The notes beneath the pieces are model-generated. The model saw nothing but the letters and a program-made list of their open reading frames with translations, was not told the origin of the DNA and made no database searches. A DNA stretch of 48,451 nucleotides from Candidatus Rifleibacteriota bacterium (GTDB taxonomy: Bacteria; Muiribacteriota; Ozemobacteria; Ozemobacterales; Ozemobacteraceae): contig JADFXM010000053.1 of the NCBI GenBank assembly GCA_015233565.1, forward strand, positions 1 to 48,451, given 5' to 3'. Made by a program: the position numbers and the translations under genes. This document shows positions 26,814 to 35,982 of this stretch, in pieces. The stretch's first letter is position 1. Every line of letters starts with the position of its first letter.

Positions 26814-27323
26814 CTAATATTGTGTGCGGGTTCTAATAACTTTTACAAGAGTATCAATACGCGCTTTTGTTCCGCTTTGAGGGATCACGGCAAGCGCTCT
26901 TATTTGCCAAATATCATAGTTTCCTATTAACACATTATTTTTATAATATCCCTGGTCCTTGAACGATTTGTTTCCAATTGCGTATGGAGCCACCGATTCA
27001 ACAGAAAATTTGCCATCTCCAAAGTCCATGTTATATTCTCTATCAGTGCCACTGACTGAAAATTTTCCAGGAGAGAAGGAAACATCAAAATTCCCCATTC
27101 GATATTGGTTCATGATATTAACCATGACCGTTTCAACCGCAGCATGTGCTAAGGCTCTGGCCTTTATTCTGTGAGCCTCTTTCAAAATCATATCAGTGCT
27201 GTATCTCGAAATGCTCCAATAAAAAAGGCCCAAAACTGCGAAAATAAGCAATATAATCAGAGAAATAACCGAGATAAAGCCACTTTCCGGCTTATTTCGA
27301 GAAATCTTTGACAATCTGCTCAT
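26814..27323 (-). CDS. PilX-like minor pilin/pseudopilin
   Basis: This 169-residue protein has a basic leader of about 14 residues, then SGFISVISLIILLIFAVLGL. That is a prepilin-like hydrophobic helix in which the glycine before Phe16 could be the prepilin-peptidase site; the usual Glu at +5 is absent, as in PilX/GspK-type proteins. The soluble part has KARALAHAAVETVMVNIMNQY, the alpha-helical region typical of PilX_N proteins. It would be assembled in the inner membrane as a tip or minor component of a type IV pilus-like filament. It is third of three consecutive pilin-like genes, 54 bp after the PilW-like gene. Confidence 0.65.
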   Translation of the reverse strand: MSRLSKISRNKPESGFISVISLIILLIFAVLGLFYWSISRYSTDMILKEAHRIKARALAHAAVETVMVNIMNQYRMGNFDVSFSPGKFSVSGTDREYNMDFGDGKFSVESVAPYAIGNKSFKDQGYYKNNVLIGNYDIWQIRALAVIPQSGTKARIDTLVKVIRTRTQY

Positions 27324-27377
27324 GTTACTTTTGCCCTATTAGCTTATTTTTCATTGCAAATGCTGTCTCATTCATTA

Positions 27378-28031
27378 TTAATGGAGAGACCTGAACTTTA
27401 CACACACCAAATCAGTATCAAGGGAAACCGCAAAAGAAAGATTCTCTTTAAGAAGAGGATTCGTATCATCGGTTATGACCATCGAAACCCGAATTTCCTT
27501 AATATCCTGTTCATTAATCTGGAAGTGGAGATCCGATACTCTGTCATAAATCACCATTTTCCCCTTTTTCCCGTTTCGGTCCTCTATCTCACGCATTAAA
27601 GCACCCTTGTATTTATCACTAGTGTCACCCGGTTCCAGAAACAGCCTGATTTTTGAGTAATCTCCAACATTCGTAAAAGTGGAATGAGTGAGAGTAAGAA
27701 CCTCGCCACCATTCGTGAGGTCACCATCCGTATCGCCAATTTCAATTAGATTTGGAAAAAACTCTCCGCCCTTTTCACCCTTGAATAATAGATTTTCCTT
27801 TTCATCCATTTCGAGGAGGGGGTTTACATTTTTTATATCCGTAAAAACCTGTTTCATCGCAAGTTGAATTTTCTGATTGAATTCCATGTGTTGCTGGCCC
27901 CACTTCCAGGTGGCGAGATTGCTCCTTGAAATGACAATCAAAACCAGGGAAATCAGAGAAATGATCACTGTAGTGATCATCAGTTCAACCAGGGTAAAAC
28001 CCACCCTTTTAATCCCTGGTCTTTTTATCAT
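27378..28031 (-). CDS. PilW/GspJ-like prepilin
   Basis: The frame is open from further upstream, but the ATG at 28029-28031 has AGGTGAT eight bases before it. It gives a short leader MIKRPGIKRVG followed by FTLVELMITTVIISLIS. This is a textbook type III prepilin signal: cleavage after Gly11, N-methylated Phe, Glu at +5. The mature protein (~206 residues) contains the beta-rich globular domain expected of PilW/GspJ (EVLTLTHSTF, GKMVIYDRVSDLHFQI). It would be processed by a PilD-type peptidase, which is not in the window. The start lies 22 bp after the stop of the PilV-like gene. Confidence 0.75.
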   Translation of the reverse strand: MIKRPGIKRVGFTLVELMITTVIISLISLVLIVISRSNLATWKWGQQHMEFNQKIQLAMKQVFTDIKNVNPLLEMDEKENLLFKGEKGGEFFPNLIEIGDTDGDLTNGGEVLTLTHSTFTNVGDYSKIRLFLEPGDTSDKYKGALMREIEDRNGKKGKMVIYDRVSDLHFQINEQDIKEIRVSMVITDDTNPLLKENLSFAVSLDTDLVCVKFRSLH

Positions 28032-28053
28032 TTTGTTAATCACCTGCATATTG

Positions 28054-28617
28054 TTAATAACGAGTCGCGGTTTTAAGCCCAAAGCTATTAGTACGAGCAC
28101 GGTAAGTAAGTATACGCGTCGAACGCGCAAAATTATTTTCAACCCAGTAAATTACAACGGTAATCTGTATAAGATTGGGATCATTTGCCCCTGTCCCCAG
28201 GATTGTATGACCAACAGCAGTATCGATAGATAGAGTTGCACTTGCCTGATATTTTTTGGAAAAAAATTCGGGAAGGCTAAATTGGGAAAATTTTTCATCT
28301 GGAATTTTTATATCGAGAGGAATGTGGGCCCAGAGGAAGGAATCACTTTTCGCCCTGTCCAGAATATTTTGCCCTGCTATTGTTGCCTCGAGGATTAGTC
28401 CCCCTCTTTCAACCGTTCTCGATCCCGACATGAAGAGTGTCAAAACCGGAATGACACCCGCTCCAATGATAAGTACTGCAATCATCACCTCAACAAGAGT
28501 AAACCCGGATTTTGAGGAATTCGAAATTTTCTTCGAATAAATGAGATTACCTTGATCAGCACAATTTTTACTGGCTGTTTGTTGTTGTCCTGAAGATACG
28601 TTTGAATTTGGTCCCAT
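28054..28617 (-). CDS. PilV/GspI-like prepilin
   Basis: This protein has about 187 residues. The prepilin motif KSGFTLVEVMIAVLIIGAG is clear, with Glu at +5 and a valine/isoleucine helix. The leader of about 37 residues before the glycine is unusually long, and the start (ATG 28615-28617, or the GTG immediately before) has no strong ribosome binding site, so the true start may differ. The globular region (VERGGLILEATIAGQNILDRAKSD) matches PilV/GspI style. It is first of the pilV-pilW-pilX-like series, 88 bp downstream of the lipoprotein gene. Confidence 0.72.
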   Translation of the reverse strand: MGPNSNVSSGQQQTASKNCADQGNLIYSKKISNSSKSGFTLVEVMIAVLIIGAGVIPVLTLFMSGSRTVERGGLILEATIAGQNILDRAKSDSFLWAHIPLDIKIPDEKFSQFSLPEFFSKKYQASATLSIDTAVGHTILGTGANDPNLIQITVVIYWVENNFARSTRILTYRARTNSFGLKTATRY

Positions 28618-28708
28618 CACATTTTCCGATCCAGTTTTAATTCAAAGATCTTGTTTCCCAAATTTGCCAAGCTTATTAATGTATTCGGAAGGGTGCTAAA
28701 CATAAATT

Positions 28709-29308
28709 TCATCTTCCCTGACGTCTTCGATCCTCTACATCAGGTGAAACATAGTTTTTTTCATGTTTTTCAAAAGTTTCAAGGTAAGTAATAGCGGCTT
28801 TCGCGTTTTCTGCCACCGGAGAATTGGGGTATTTTTCAACCAACTTTTTATAGCTTTCCAAGGCTGCATTGTTGGATTTATTCCTGAATTGAATCTGAGC
28901 TATTCGGTATTCTGCAAGACTTGCCTCATCAGTTCCAGGGAAATTTTTGACAATGTCTTCAAAGACGGTTAAAGCATCTCCCCATTTTTCCTGTTCGAAT
29001 AGTTCTATTCCTTCGGTATAATGTTTATTGAATTCAAGATTAGAAGATTTTACTCCTCTATCGTCATTCGAATGATCTAGCTTTGAATCCTTTTTCCAGG
29101 GGAGATAATCAATAGAACCACTACTCTGAACAGATGTTGAAGTTCCTTTTTTCCCTAAAAATGATTGATTTTGGGCCAAATTTGAATTTCCGGAATTATC
29201 CGATTTATCTGAAGTTGTTTTGGATCCGCATCCGGGACAGAAAAATAGGGAGCAAATAAAAATCGCTGAAACCCCAATAGTCATAATATTCTTAAATATT
29301 TTTACCAT
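28709..29308 (-). CDS. TPR lipoprotein (YbgF/BamD-like repeats)
   Basis: This 199-residue protein has a lipoprotein signal; the hydrophobic segment ends in LFFCPGCGS, with Cys27 the likely acylated residue. A Ser/Asn-rich linker (30-75) precedes two to three TPR units (about 90-185) of the tol-pal/BamD type: YTEGIELFEQEKWGDALTVF and YKKLVEKYPNSPVAENAKAA. It should be anchored in the envelope, possibly assisting outer-membrane or pilus assembly. It begins 13 bp after glmM and precedes the pilin-like genes, so it may belong to either unit. Confidence 0.72.
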   Translation of the reverse strand: MVKIFKNIMTIGVSAIFICSLFFCPGCGSKTTSDKSDNSGNSNLAQNQSFLGKKGTSTSVQSSGSIDYLPWKKDSKLDHSNDDRGVKSSNLEFNKHYTEGIELFEQEKWGDALTVFEDIVKNFPGTDEASLAEYRIAQIQFRNKSNNAALESYKKLVEKYPNSPVAENAKAAITYLETFEKHEKNYVSPDVEDRRRQGR

Positions 29309-29321
29309 TTTTCCTGTATGT

Positions 29322-30671
29322 TTAGCAAAGATGGTGAGAAATTACTTTCGCAATTCCATCCACGAGATGCCTTATTTCCTTCTCGTCCGGGCCTTCTGCC
29401 ATGACTCTCACAAGGTTTTCTGTTCCGGAGGGGCGGACAAGCAATCTTCCTCTTCCGTTCAGACGTTCTTCCACTAATTTTATTTCTGTCAATATTTGAG
29501 AATGTTGGTCAAAATTTTTGGTTTTTACGGGAATATTAACCAGTACCTGAGGAAGTTTGCTCATTACTTCGCTCAATTCTTTCAATGAGGTTCCCGTTTC
29601 CCGAATTATCTTCAAAAGAAAACAGGCAGTCAAAAGACCATCGCCAGTGGTTGAATAATCGGAAAAAATTATGTGGCCTGACTGCTCCCCTCCAATACTT
29701 GTACGGGTTTTCTGCATTTCCTCAAGGACAAAGCGATCTCCAACTTTAGTTTTCAAAACCTTGATTTCAAGACCTTTCATGGCTAAATCCAGACCTAAGT
29801 TGGCCATTACAGTTGTAACCATGGCATTTCCCGGTAGTTTGTCGTGATTCTTCAGATAATTCGCAACTATTGCGAGAATAAAATCTCCGTCGACAACATC
29901 TCTCTGGGAGGTAATGGCAACAACCCTATCAGCATCCCCATCAAAGGCAAAACCAACGTCAAATAACTCGCGGTCCATCATTTCAATAAGAGCAGATATA
30001 TGAGTTGAACCGACACCTTTGTTGATGTTTGTTCCATCAGGATTCACTCCAATCGCGTCAACACTAAAACCAAGGTCCGAAAAGAACTTCGGCGCCCATG
30101 GAGAAAGTGCTCCATTTGCACAGTCAAGAGCGATTTTCATTCTTCTTTTGGAATGTGTATCCTTTAATAATTTTCTAAGATGATCCAACCAGCACTTAAC
30201 TGAAGAATCGTCATGGGAAATTGTTCCGATTTCACCACCAGTAGGTAATTCAACATTTTCTCCTGATGCAAGATCGGCTTCAATAGCTTCTTCTATGGGA
30301 TCGGGAATTTTAAAACCATCAGCGCTGAAAATTTTTATTCCGTTATCCTGGAAGGGATTATGTGAAGCACTGATTACTATTCCGCCAAGCCCCTGCCTTT
30401 CACGTGTAATATAAGCCACAGCTGGAGTGGGAATAACCCCCAAGAGCCTGACTTCGGCACCCATGGATGCAACACCAGCGGCAACTGCATGTTCAAGCAT
30501 ATCACCCGAACGACGTGTATCTTTCCCTATATAAATCGGTCTATTTTGTTTTTTATGGTTCAATAAAAGGTGCTTTGCGCCTAACTGAGCTATTTTGAAG
30601 GCTACATCTCCGGTAAGCGGATAAGTATTAGCAGTAGCGCGCACTCCGTCGGTTCCAAATAGTCTTCCCAT
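29322..30671 (-). CDS. glmM: Phosphoglucosamine mutase GlmM
   Basis: This protein has about 449 residues, the usual length. It interconverts glucosamine-6-phosphate and glucosamine-1-phosphate, the precursor step for UDP-GlcNAc and hence peptidoglycan. It starts MGRLFGTDGVRATAN. The phosphoserine loop is ISASHNPFQDNGIK (Ser103 is the expected phosphorylated residue), the metal-binding loop is FDGDADR, the sugar loop GEQSGH is present, and the phosphate-binding loop is RPSGTENLVRVMAEG. The ATG at 30669-30671 is preferred because GGAGGG precedes it by seven bases; the upstream in-frame ATG overlaps that ribosome binding site. It is the first gene of the leftward run, with a possible extended -10 promoter at 30711-30719. 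Confidence 0.95.
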   Translation of the reverse strand: MGRLFGTDGVRATANTYPLTGDVAFKIAQLGAKHLLLNHKKQNRPIYIGKDTRRSGDMLEHAVAAGVASMGAEVRLLGVIPTPAVAYITRERQGLGGIVISASHNPFQDNGIKIFSADGFKIPDPIEEAIEADLASGENVELPTGGEIGTISHDDSSVKCWLDHLRKLLKDTHSKRRMKIALDCANGALSPWAPKFFSDLGFSVDAIGVNPDGTNINKGVGSTHISALIEMMDRELFDVGFAFDGDADRVVAITSQRDVVDGDFILAIVANYLKNHDKLPGNAMVTTVMANLGLDLAMKGLEIKVLKTKVGDRFVLEEMQKTRTSIGGEQSGHIIFSDYSTTGDGLLTACFLLKIIRETGTSLKELSEVMSKLPQVLVNIPVKTKNFDQHSQILTEIKLVEERLNGRGRLLVRPSGTENLVRVMAEGPDEKEIRHLVDGIAKVISHHLC

Positions 30672-30710
30672 GATATAACCCTCCAAAATGGAACAAATTC
30701 ACCAAAGTAA

Positions 30711-30719
30711 AGTATAGCA
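30711..30719 (-). promoter_or_regulatory. Extended -10 promoter element for glmM
   Basis: On the minus strand TGCTATACT (TGn plus a -10 hexamer at 30711-30716) lies about 40 bp before the glmM ATG. No good -35 is present at 17 bp, as is common for extended -10 promoters. Confidence 0.4.
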
Positions 30720-31193
30720 CAGGTCAAAACTTTTCTCACAATTTAAAGAAAACTTTCAACGAAAAAGAGTAAAAATACTTGACTTATAAATCTGCATCAA
30801 CGTAAGTGCAGAAAATTTGGAAAAAATAATTTTTCGCGAATTTTTTTGAATTGTATGGTTAATTGCCAATGTCAATATGAGTTTTCTCTTTGTTGCTGAA
30901 GACTTTTCAGAGCCTAAGTATACATTTTTCTAAATGTCGCTTCAACTCCGCTCACTATCAGAGAATTACACCTTCGGAACTGAACAGAGTCGGAGTAAAC
31001 AGGTATTGAAAAGTCCATTTTATCAAGATTTGTTAAATTGTTCGCGTTCGCCCTGAAGGTGTGAAAAAATATAGGCATTCATCAAAGTACAACATTTGAG
31101 AGGGCCGCTGACAAAAGATTGAGATATTTTTCACAGCCATTTTTAACCGATTTTTGACATTTTTTCACAGCTTCCCTGAAAAACTTTTACGTA
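30720..31193. other. Intergenic region, no gene recognised
   Basis: About 470 bp of A+T-rich sequence separates glmM from the end of the DUF3857-like gene. I see no open frame of substance. Two copies of TTTTTCACAGC near 31130 and 31163 and a spaced ACTCCG/CGGAGT pair (around 30950-31000) are weak. A terminator for the leftward DUF3857 operon is expected here but none is convincing. Confidence 0.4.
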
Positions 31194-33401
31194 TTATTTA
31201 TTTGAAGTTTTCTTGAAAACAATCCATCGCTCGGAAGTCTTGGATTTTTCTTCAATCAGTTTTTTAAAGAACTTATAGTTCTCTGAAGGGATCAGATCGG
31301 TGTCGCGCTGATAAACATCCCGAAAAATAACTTTATTTATTTCAAATCCAAAACTCGAATGATAAAAAAGTGATCCAAAAGCAGCCCAATCACCGGTCGG
31401 AAAAGCATAAATCGAGTATCCCTCGGGAATAAGAATTTCCATTTCCTGGCTTCTTTGCGTTTTGATAGGCCAATAAAAATCCGATTGACGCACATTGGGA
31501 CCTACCAAAGTGGCTGAATATTCCGATTGGTCAACCGGAAGCGGCAAAACAAGGAAATCCCCACCGCTTTTCAAGGCAAAATCAGGGACTTCAAATTCAA
31601 TTGACAAGCTCAAAGGTTTGGTGACATCCTGAAGATTCTCAAATTTGAAATCGAGCAATTTTGCTCCATGAAACTCGTCATGGATAATGTTTTCCAGAGA
31701 AACCCGAATTTCCTTTTCCCTAAAATTCTTATAGGAACGCATATCAATTTCGAAGTTTCCGCTATACTTCGTCACTCTGGAAACTCTGATAGACCCGTTT
31801 TCCAGTATCCGAACTTTGGAAACAACCTGTCTGCTTTCATTGTCACATTGTATCATTGGGATTTCCACTGGGAGTCCTGTCTGGATTGAAATTCCAACAG
31901 CCCCTTGAATTGCGGGGTGGAGGTATTCAGGGCCTACTTCTGAGCAAACAGGAAGATTGAAGGCAAAAGGTCCACTTTCAGATGCAATTTTAACTCCAAT
32001 TATGCCTAACTGCGCAAATGTTGGAACTTCCGAAACCAGATTTCCAGTCTCCTTTTCCCTTAAAAGCAGCAGCTCATTTTCAACCCCCAACTTTCTCAGA
32101 CAAACGTGATATAAAAATCCAAGGTCGTAAAGACTTGCCTGCCTGCGTTTGATTATTTCAACCGGATCAGACGGTTGATAGCTAAAATCCTCAGGACTTA
32201 CACCAACCACGGAAATATCTCTTGCAAGGCAAATGTAAAGAGCCCTGGCTTTTTCACTGAGTTTCATTTTTCCCTGACAGGTTTTTTCAACGAAATCGCT
32301 CAAAACAGGGTCTTTCAGAGCTTTTTCTTCCAGTGGAACAACCAGATTTCTTATAGTTTCAGCAACTTTTGTCCAGTCATTTTCAACTGAAAAAGTAACC
32401 CTTGAAACCATTCGAGCAAGGGAGGGCATCTGTGGTTCTTCCAAAAGCGCTGGAACATCCGCAGCTTCGAAGGAATAAATCGTTCGGCCATTTTCTTCCT
32501 GAATCTGAGTTTTTACTTTTACACTTTTTTCTTCCAACTTGTACAAAACTTTTTTCCCTTTGGGAACACTGACTATCAACCGGGAAATCTTGGAAGGCTC
32601 AAAATCCTGAAAATGTTTTTCGACAAAAAATGGTTTCAACGGGTCATTCTTCTTCCTAATAACCCGAAACTTGACATCAACCAACGTTCCAGCATTAACT
32701 TCAGGAATTGCAAATTTAACCGTGTGGCGCCTCTGATAGAATGGAATTTCGGCGAAGTCACTCTCATCAGCAATAGTCCGATCTGAAAGATATCTGACAC
32801 TCCCTTTCTGACCAGTTCCAAGAAAAGAGGCCAGTCCGCCCGCGCCAGGAGAAACCGAACGGCCATAGACTATCTGGAAATCTTCAATATCCGGAAAATA
32901 CGAAAACGAAAAATTCGCATCTTCCCGTGCTTTCTCCTTTAGAACCGCAAATAATTCCCTGAATTCTGAAGAAAAAGTCCCGTCATTATTCAGGTCATAC
33001 CTTTCCTCATCAAGGACATCCACGCGCGCGGCTTGCTGGTAATGATCTTCATCAGGAAAATTCGCAAGGGAATCTCTAACAACCGGGTCTTTGATTTTTT
33101 CGGGGCTGTCTTCCCCATCAATTTTTCTGAAACTCTCGAATTCAAGTTTCAACACCTCAGTGGCTGTTAATTTTCTAACCCCTTCAGGCGTTTTGAACTG
33201 AACCAATCCCTGGTTTGCCGAGATTGCATCACCGAATAATTCATCGCCATTGTTGAGAGTGAGCACATCACAACTCCCAATTTCAGCACACAGAAATAAA
33301 AAGATGCCGATCAAACAAATCAAAAATTTTTGCAAAATCTTTTTTTCCGGTCCATCATTTTGTTCTGCCATATGTAACAATTTTTTTTCCCAGTTTTTCA
33401 T
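31194..33401 (-). CDS. DUF3857-like protein with degenerate transglutaminase core
   Basis: This 735-residue secreted protein has a hydrophobic signal segment at about 25-43. It is a paralogue of the gene upstream, with the same order of a DUF3857-like beta domain, a helical transglutaminase-like core and a C-terminal beta domain. Shared landmarks are ALLEEPQMP versus PLVEEPLMP, and GAKLLDFKFENLQDV versus GAKLLSLKLQNLEDV. The catalytic region, however, reads QASLYDLGFLYH where the paralogue has FGCCVDKAIVFS, so the nucleophilic cysteine is replaced by Leu424. It is therefore probably non-catalytic: a structural, regulatory or substrate-binding partner. It overlaps the upstream gene by four bases (33398-33401), so the two products are made together. 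Confidence 0.7.
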   Translation of the reverse strand: MKNWEKKLLHMAEQNDGPEKKILQKFLICLIGIFLFLCAEIGSCDVLTLNNGDELFGDAISANQGLVQFKTPEGVRKLTATEVLKLEFESFRKIDGEDSPEKIKDPVVRDSLANFPDEDHYQQAARVDVLDEERYDLNNDGTFSSEFRELFAVLKEKAREDANFSFSYFPDIEDFQIVYGRSVSPGAGGLASFLGTGQKGSVRYLSDRTIADESDFAEIPFYQRRHTVKFAIPEVNAGTLVDVKFRVIRKKNDPLKPFFVEKHFQDFEPSKISRLIVSVPKGKKVLYKLEEKSVKVKTQIQEENGRTIYSFEAADVPALLEEPQMPSLARMVSRVTFSVENDWTKVAETIRNLVVPLEEKALKDPVLSDFVEKTCQGKMKLSEKARALYICLARDISVVGVSPEDFSYQPSDPVEIIKRRQASLYDLGFLYHVCLRKLGVENELLLLREKETGNLVSEVPTFAQLGIIGVKIASESGPFAFNLPVCSEVGPEYLHPAIQGAVGISIQTGLPVEIPMIQCDNESRQVVSKVRILENGSIRVSRVTKYSGNFEIDMRSYKNFREKEIRVSLENIIHDEFHGAKLLDFKFENLQDVTKPLSLSIEFEVPDFALKSGGDFLVLPLPVDQSEYSATLVGPNVRQSDFYWPIKTQRSQEMEILIPEGYSIYAFPTGDWAAFGSLFYHSSFGFEINKVIFRDVYQRDTDLIPSENYKFFKKLIEEKSKTSERWIVFKKTSNK

Positions 33402-35497
33402 TTGGATTCCTCCCTTGCCCTTTTGGAAAGGAAAATTCGTTCCCGGGCGAATTTTTGAATTCTTTTTACATCAGCTTTAAAAGTCTCATAATCTGCAAGA
33501 GGAACCCTCTTGGCGTGACTTTCAAATACTGCACGAAAGGAAATCGTCGAAGTGCCGATTTTTTCGAACTTTCCCTCGAAAGTGAAGAATTTCCCGTCGA
33601 TTTTTTCGGGTTCAGGAAGGCTTCTGATTTCCAAACCATTGTCCAGTTCAATCTTCCCTTCCTCGACATCTTTCCATGTGGATTCATATTCGATTGGATA
33701 GGTTCGTGTGGCAAAACCAGCTTCAGGAAAAGTCAATCCATTCAAAAATCCTGGAACGGGAAAAACCATCAAATCAGCAATCTCACGAGGATATGATGGA
33801 ATTTCGTATGACAGTGTATACCAAAACTCCTTTTCCACATCTTCAAGGTTTTGAAGTTTCAATGAAAGAAGCTTTGCACCTTTTCCATAACCATTTATCC
33901 GCTGGCTGTAAAATTTTTCCCGCTCCTCCGGTTTCAGGCTTTTCAAATACCCACGAGAGCCAGCCTCCATTTCGCCGGTGGATCGCTTTTCAATCTTTAC
34001 CTTGATGGTTCCATCGAGTGAAAGAACGATATTTTCCATTGTTACATGCCTATTTTCGTCGGGTTTCTGCATAGGGATAAGATCAATCGCGCGTTTAAAT
34101 GGGTCAACGCATAAACGGCCCTGATCAAACGAGCCAAATGACGGATACCGATAATCGTATGATGTAGAATCGAGATAATAGTCAGTACAATTTGAACGAG
34201 TTATTCTCGAAATAGAGTGAGTTATACTTAGGTTCGGAATCCGTTTGGAAATGTCGTGAGAAGTGGCATTAATCAACAGGGGACCATTTTTTATTCCCAA
34301 AACATTTAACATTGCCGAGAAAACTATCGCTTTATCAACACAGCATCCAAATTGTTTCTGCACTGTTTCATAAGCGGGATAGCTTCCATAAACCGTTCCA
34401 GCATCCCCTTTTATAATGATATACCTGATGTTTTTTTGGATCCAGTGGTAGATTTTGGCTATCTTTTCTTCTTCAGTATTCAATCCTTTAACAATTTCAA
34501 GGGTTTTGCTGGCAAGTTCGGGATTTGGCGTTGTATTCGGAACCCAGTATTTGTTGATCCAATCATAAATTTTGTCCCAGCCCTCAAAGAGTGAACCTTG
34601 TACATAAGGAAGGGCATCAGCTCCCTTCGGCATTAATGGCTCTTCAACAAGTGGATCTACTTCGTTCAATTCCCATCGATATGTTTTGGAACCATCCTGG
34701 CTCTTTTCTTCAGGTTTTTCATTACTAGGAGGGAAATTTCGAGCTTCCCAGAATAGTTGTTTGTCCTTGGGAATGGTTATTGTGAAGCAGCTTTTCAATA
34801 TCGGATCATTGGATTGAAAATAATCTGAAGGAAAGAAAAATTCTCGATTATATGGATTATAAGTCTCAAGCTCATACTCAACATCAATAATGGAGCCAAT
34901 CTCAGGTTTTGGAACCCTCAGGGTACTGGATAAGTATTTCATGAAAATTCCAGGACTGATCTGCGGTTTTGAAACTTTTGCCTCAGATGGATTGGCTGAA
35001 AGAACTGTCCCGTCAGGTTTTATACACCTGGCAAAATGGAATTTAACTCTGTCACGGCCTTCAGTAAAAAAAATGCTCTGGTCAGCCCAGGACATTCTTT
35101 CTTCTTTTTTGATTTTTCCGATAAAATGCGCAATTTCTGTCCATCCACCGTCTTTATTGTAAATATACCTGGTGTCGTCGAGAAGAATGATTCCTGCTGC
35201 ATCCGGATATTTTTTTTCAAATGCAACAGCATCAGAAGCTATTTTCATTGCTTCTTTTTCTCCCTTATCATCAATCTGAGTTGAGCCCGAGGAGTCACTT
35301 TCAGCGGAAAAATTAATGGACAGAATATCAGTTTTTGGAACTTTCTTTCCATTTCCAAGAGTTACTTCATTTCCGTTAAATTCGAACTGGCTCTTTTCCT
35401 GTTGTCCATCACGAAACTCAATCAGAGCACTTCCAAAAACAATGCTGATCAGGAAAAAATAAGCTATCAGGAAAGCCCCAAATCTAATTTTTTTCAC
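33398..35497 (-). CDS. DUF3857 domain protein with intact transglutaminase-like core
   Basis: This 699-residue protein has a signal peptide (about 5-23). The N-terminal DUF3857 region has the typical AHFIGKIKKEERMSWADQ, VPKPEIGSIIDVEYEL and EEPLMP segments. The transglutaminase-like domain carries Cys386 (FGCCVDKA), His427 (SITHSISRI) and Asp443 (YYLDSTSYDYRYP), the expected triad, and a C-terminal beta domain follows. Proteins of this type are secreted or periplasmic and act as cysteine peptidases or acyl-transfer enzymes; the substrate is unknown. It is the promoter-proximal gene of a two-gene operon with the Cys-less paralogue, linked by an ATGA overlap. Confidence 0.8.
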   Translation of the reverse strand: MKKIRFGAFLIAYFFLISIVFGSALIEFRDGQQEKSQFEFNGNEVTLGNGKKVPKTDILSINFSAESDSSGSTQIDDKGEKEAMKIASDAVAFEKKYPDAAGIILLDDTRYIYNKDGGWTEIAHFIGKIKKEERMSWADQSIFFTEGRDRVKFHFARCIKPDGTVLSANPSEAKVSKPQISPGIFMKYLSSTLRVPKPEIGSIIDVEYELETYNPYNREFFFPSDYFQSNDPILKSCFTITIPKDKQLFWEARNFPPSNEKPEEKSQDGSKTYRWELNEVDPLVEEPLMPKGADALPYVQGSLFEGWDKIYDWINKYWVPNTTPNPELASKTLEIVKGLNTEEEKIAKIYHWIQKNIRYIIIKGDAGTVYGSYPAYETVQKQFGCCVDKAIVFSAMLNVLGIKNGPLLINATSHDISKRIPNLSITHSISRITRSNCTDYYLDSTSYDYRYPSFGSFDQGRLCVDPFKRAIDLIPMQKPDENRHVTMENIVLSLDGTIKVKIEKRSTGEMEAGSRGYLKSLKPEEREKFYSQRINGYGKGAKLLSLKLQNLEDVEKEFWYTLSYEIPSYPREIADLMVFPVPGFLNGLTFPEAGFATRTYPIEYESTWKDVEEGKIELDNGLEIRSLPEPEKIDGKFFTFEGKFEKIGTSTISFRAVFESHAKRVPLADYETFKADVKRIQKFARERIFLSKRAREESK

Positions 35498-35699
35498 TTT
35501 CCACCTCCGAATTTCTTTTCCGAGTATTTGAATTGCTATTATAGCGAGGTTCTTGCAAAATTAGCAAACGCACACCTTAGGTGAAATGAAGATTAATTTT
35601 GGTCTGTATATGAAGCCTAAAACTCAATTCATTAGCGAAGAAGAAACAATGAAATCAAGGACACTGCAAAACTCCGCTCTCTCCCGCAGCGAGGTAAAA

Positions 35700-35965
35700 C
35701 CTATCATTTTCAAAAGGATTTTTCCAATGATAGACTTTCAAAAGAATTGCTTTCAGTTAATGTTTTTCAGATCGAGGAATTAAAATCGATCTTTCTAATT
35801 TTAGATATACCAGTAAATTCGCTGAAATAATTTTGGAAAAGAACACAGAAGAGGCAATCTTAGTGGAAAAAGAAAGAGTTTTCGCTCCTCTCTCTGGAAT
35901 CTCTGTTTTAAAGCAGGTTTTAAAGAAATCGGGTCAGCTACTTTCACACAGTCTCAAATCAAGTC
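35700..35965 (+). repeat. Dispersed repeat, copy 2: decayed relic of an unidentified gene
   Basis: This matches the repeat at 7160-7410, best over 35814-35960. The plus strand shows a protein-like frame ending NVFQIEELKSIFLILDIP then a stop, after which a shifted frame continues with EEAILVEKERVFAPLSGISV. One indel therefore separates two halves of the same former gene. No family is recognised. The rest of the 485 bp gap (35498-35699) shows only an A+T-rich stretch with a short frame and no ribosome binding site. Confidence 0.6.
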
Positions 35966-35982
35966 TATGTTTTCCTGAATTC

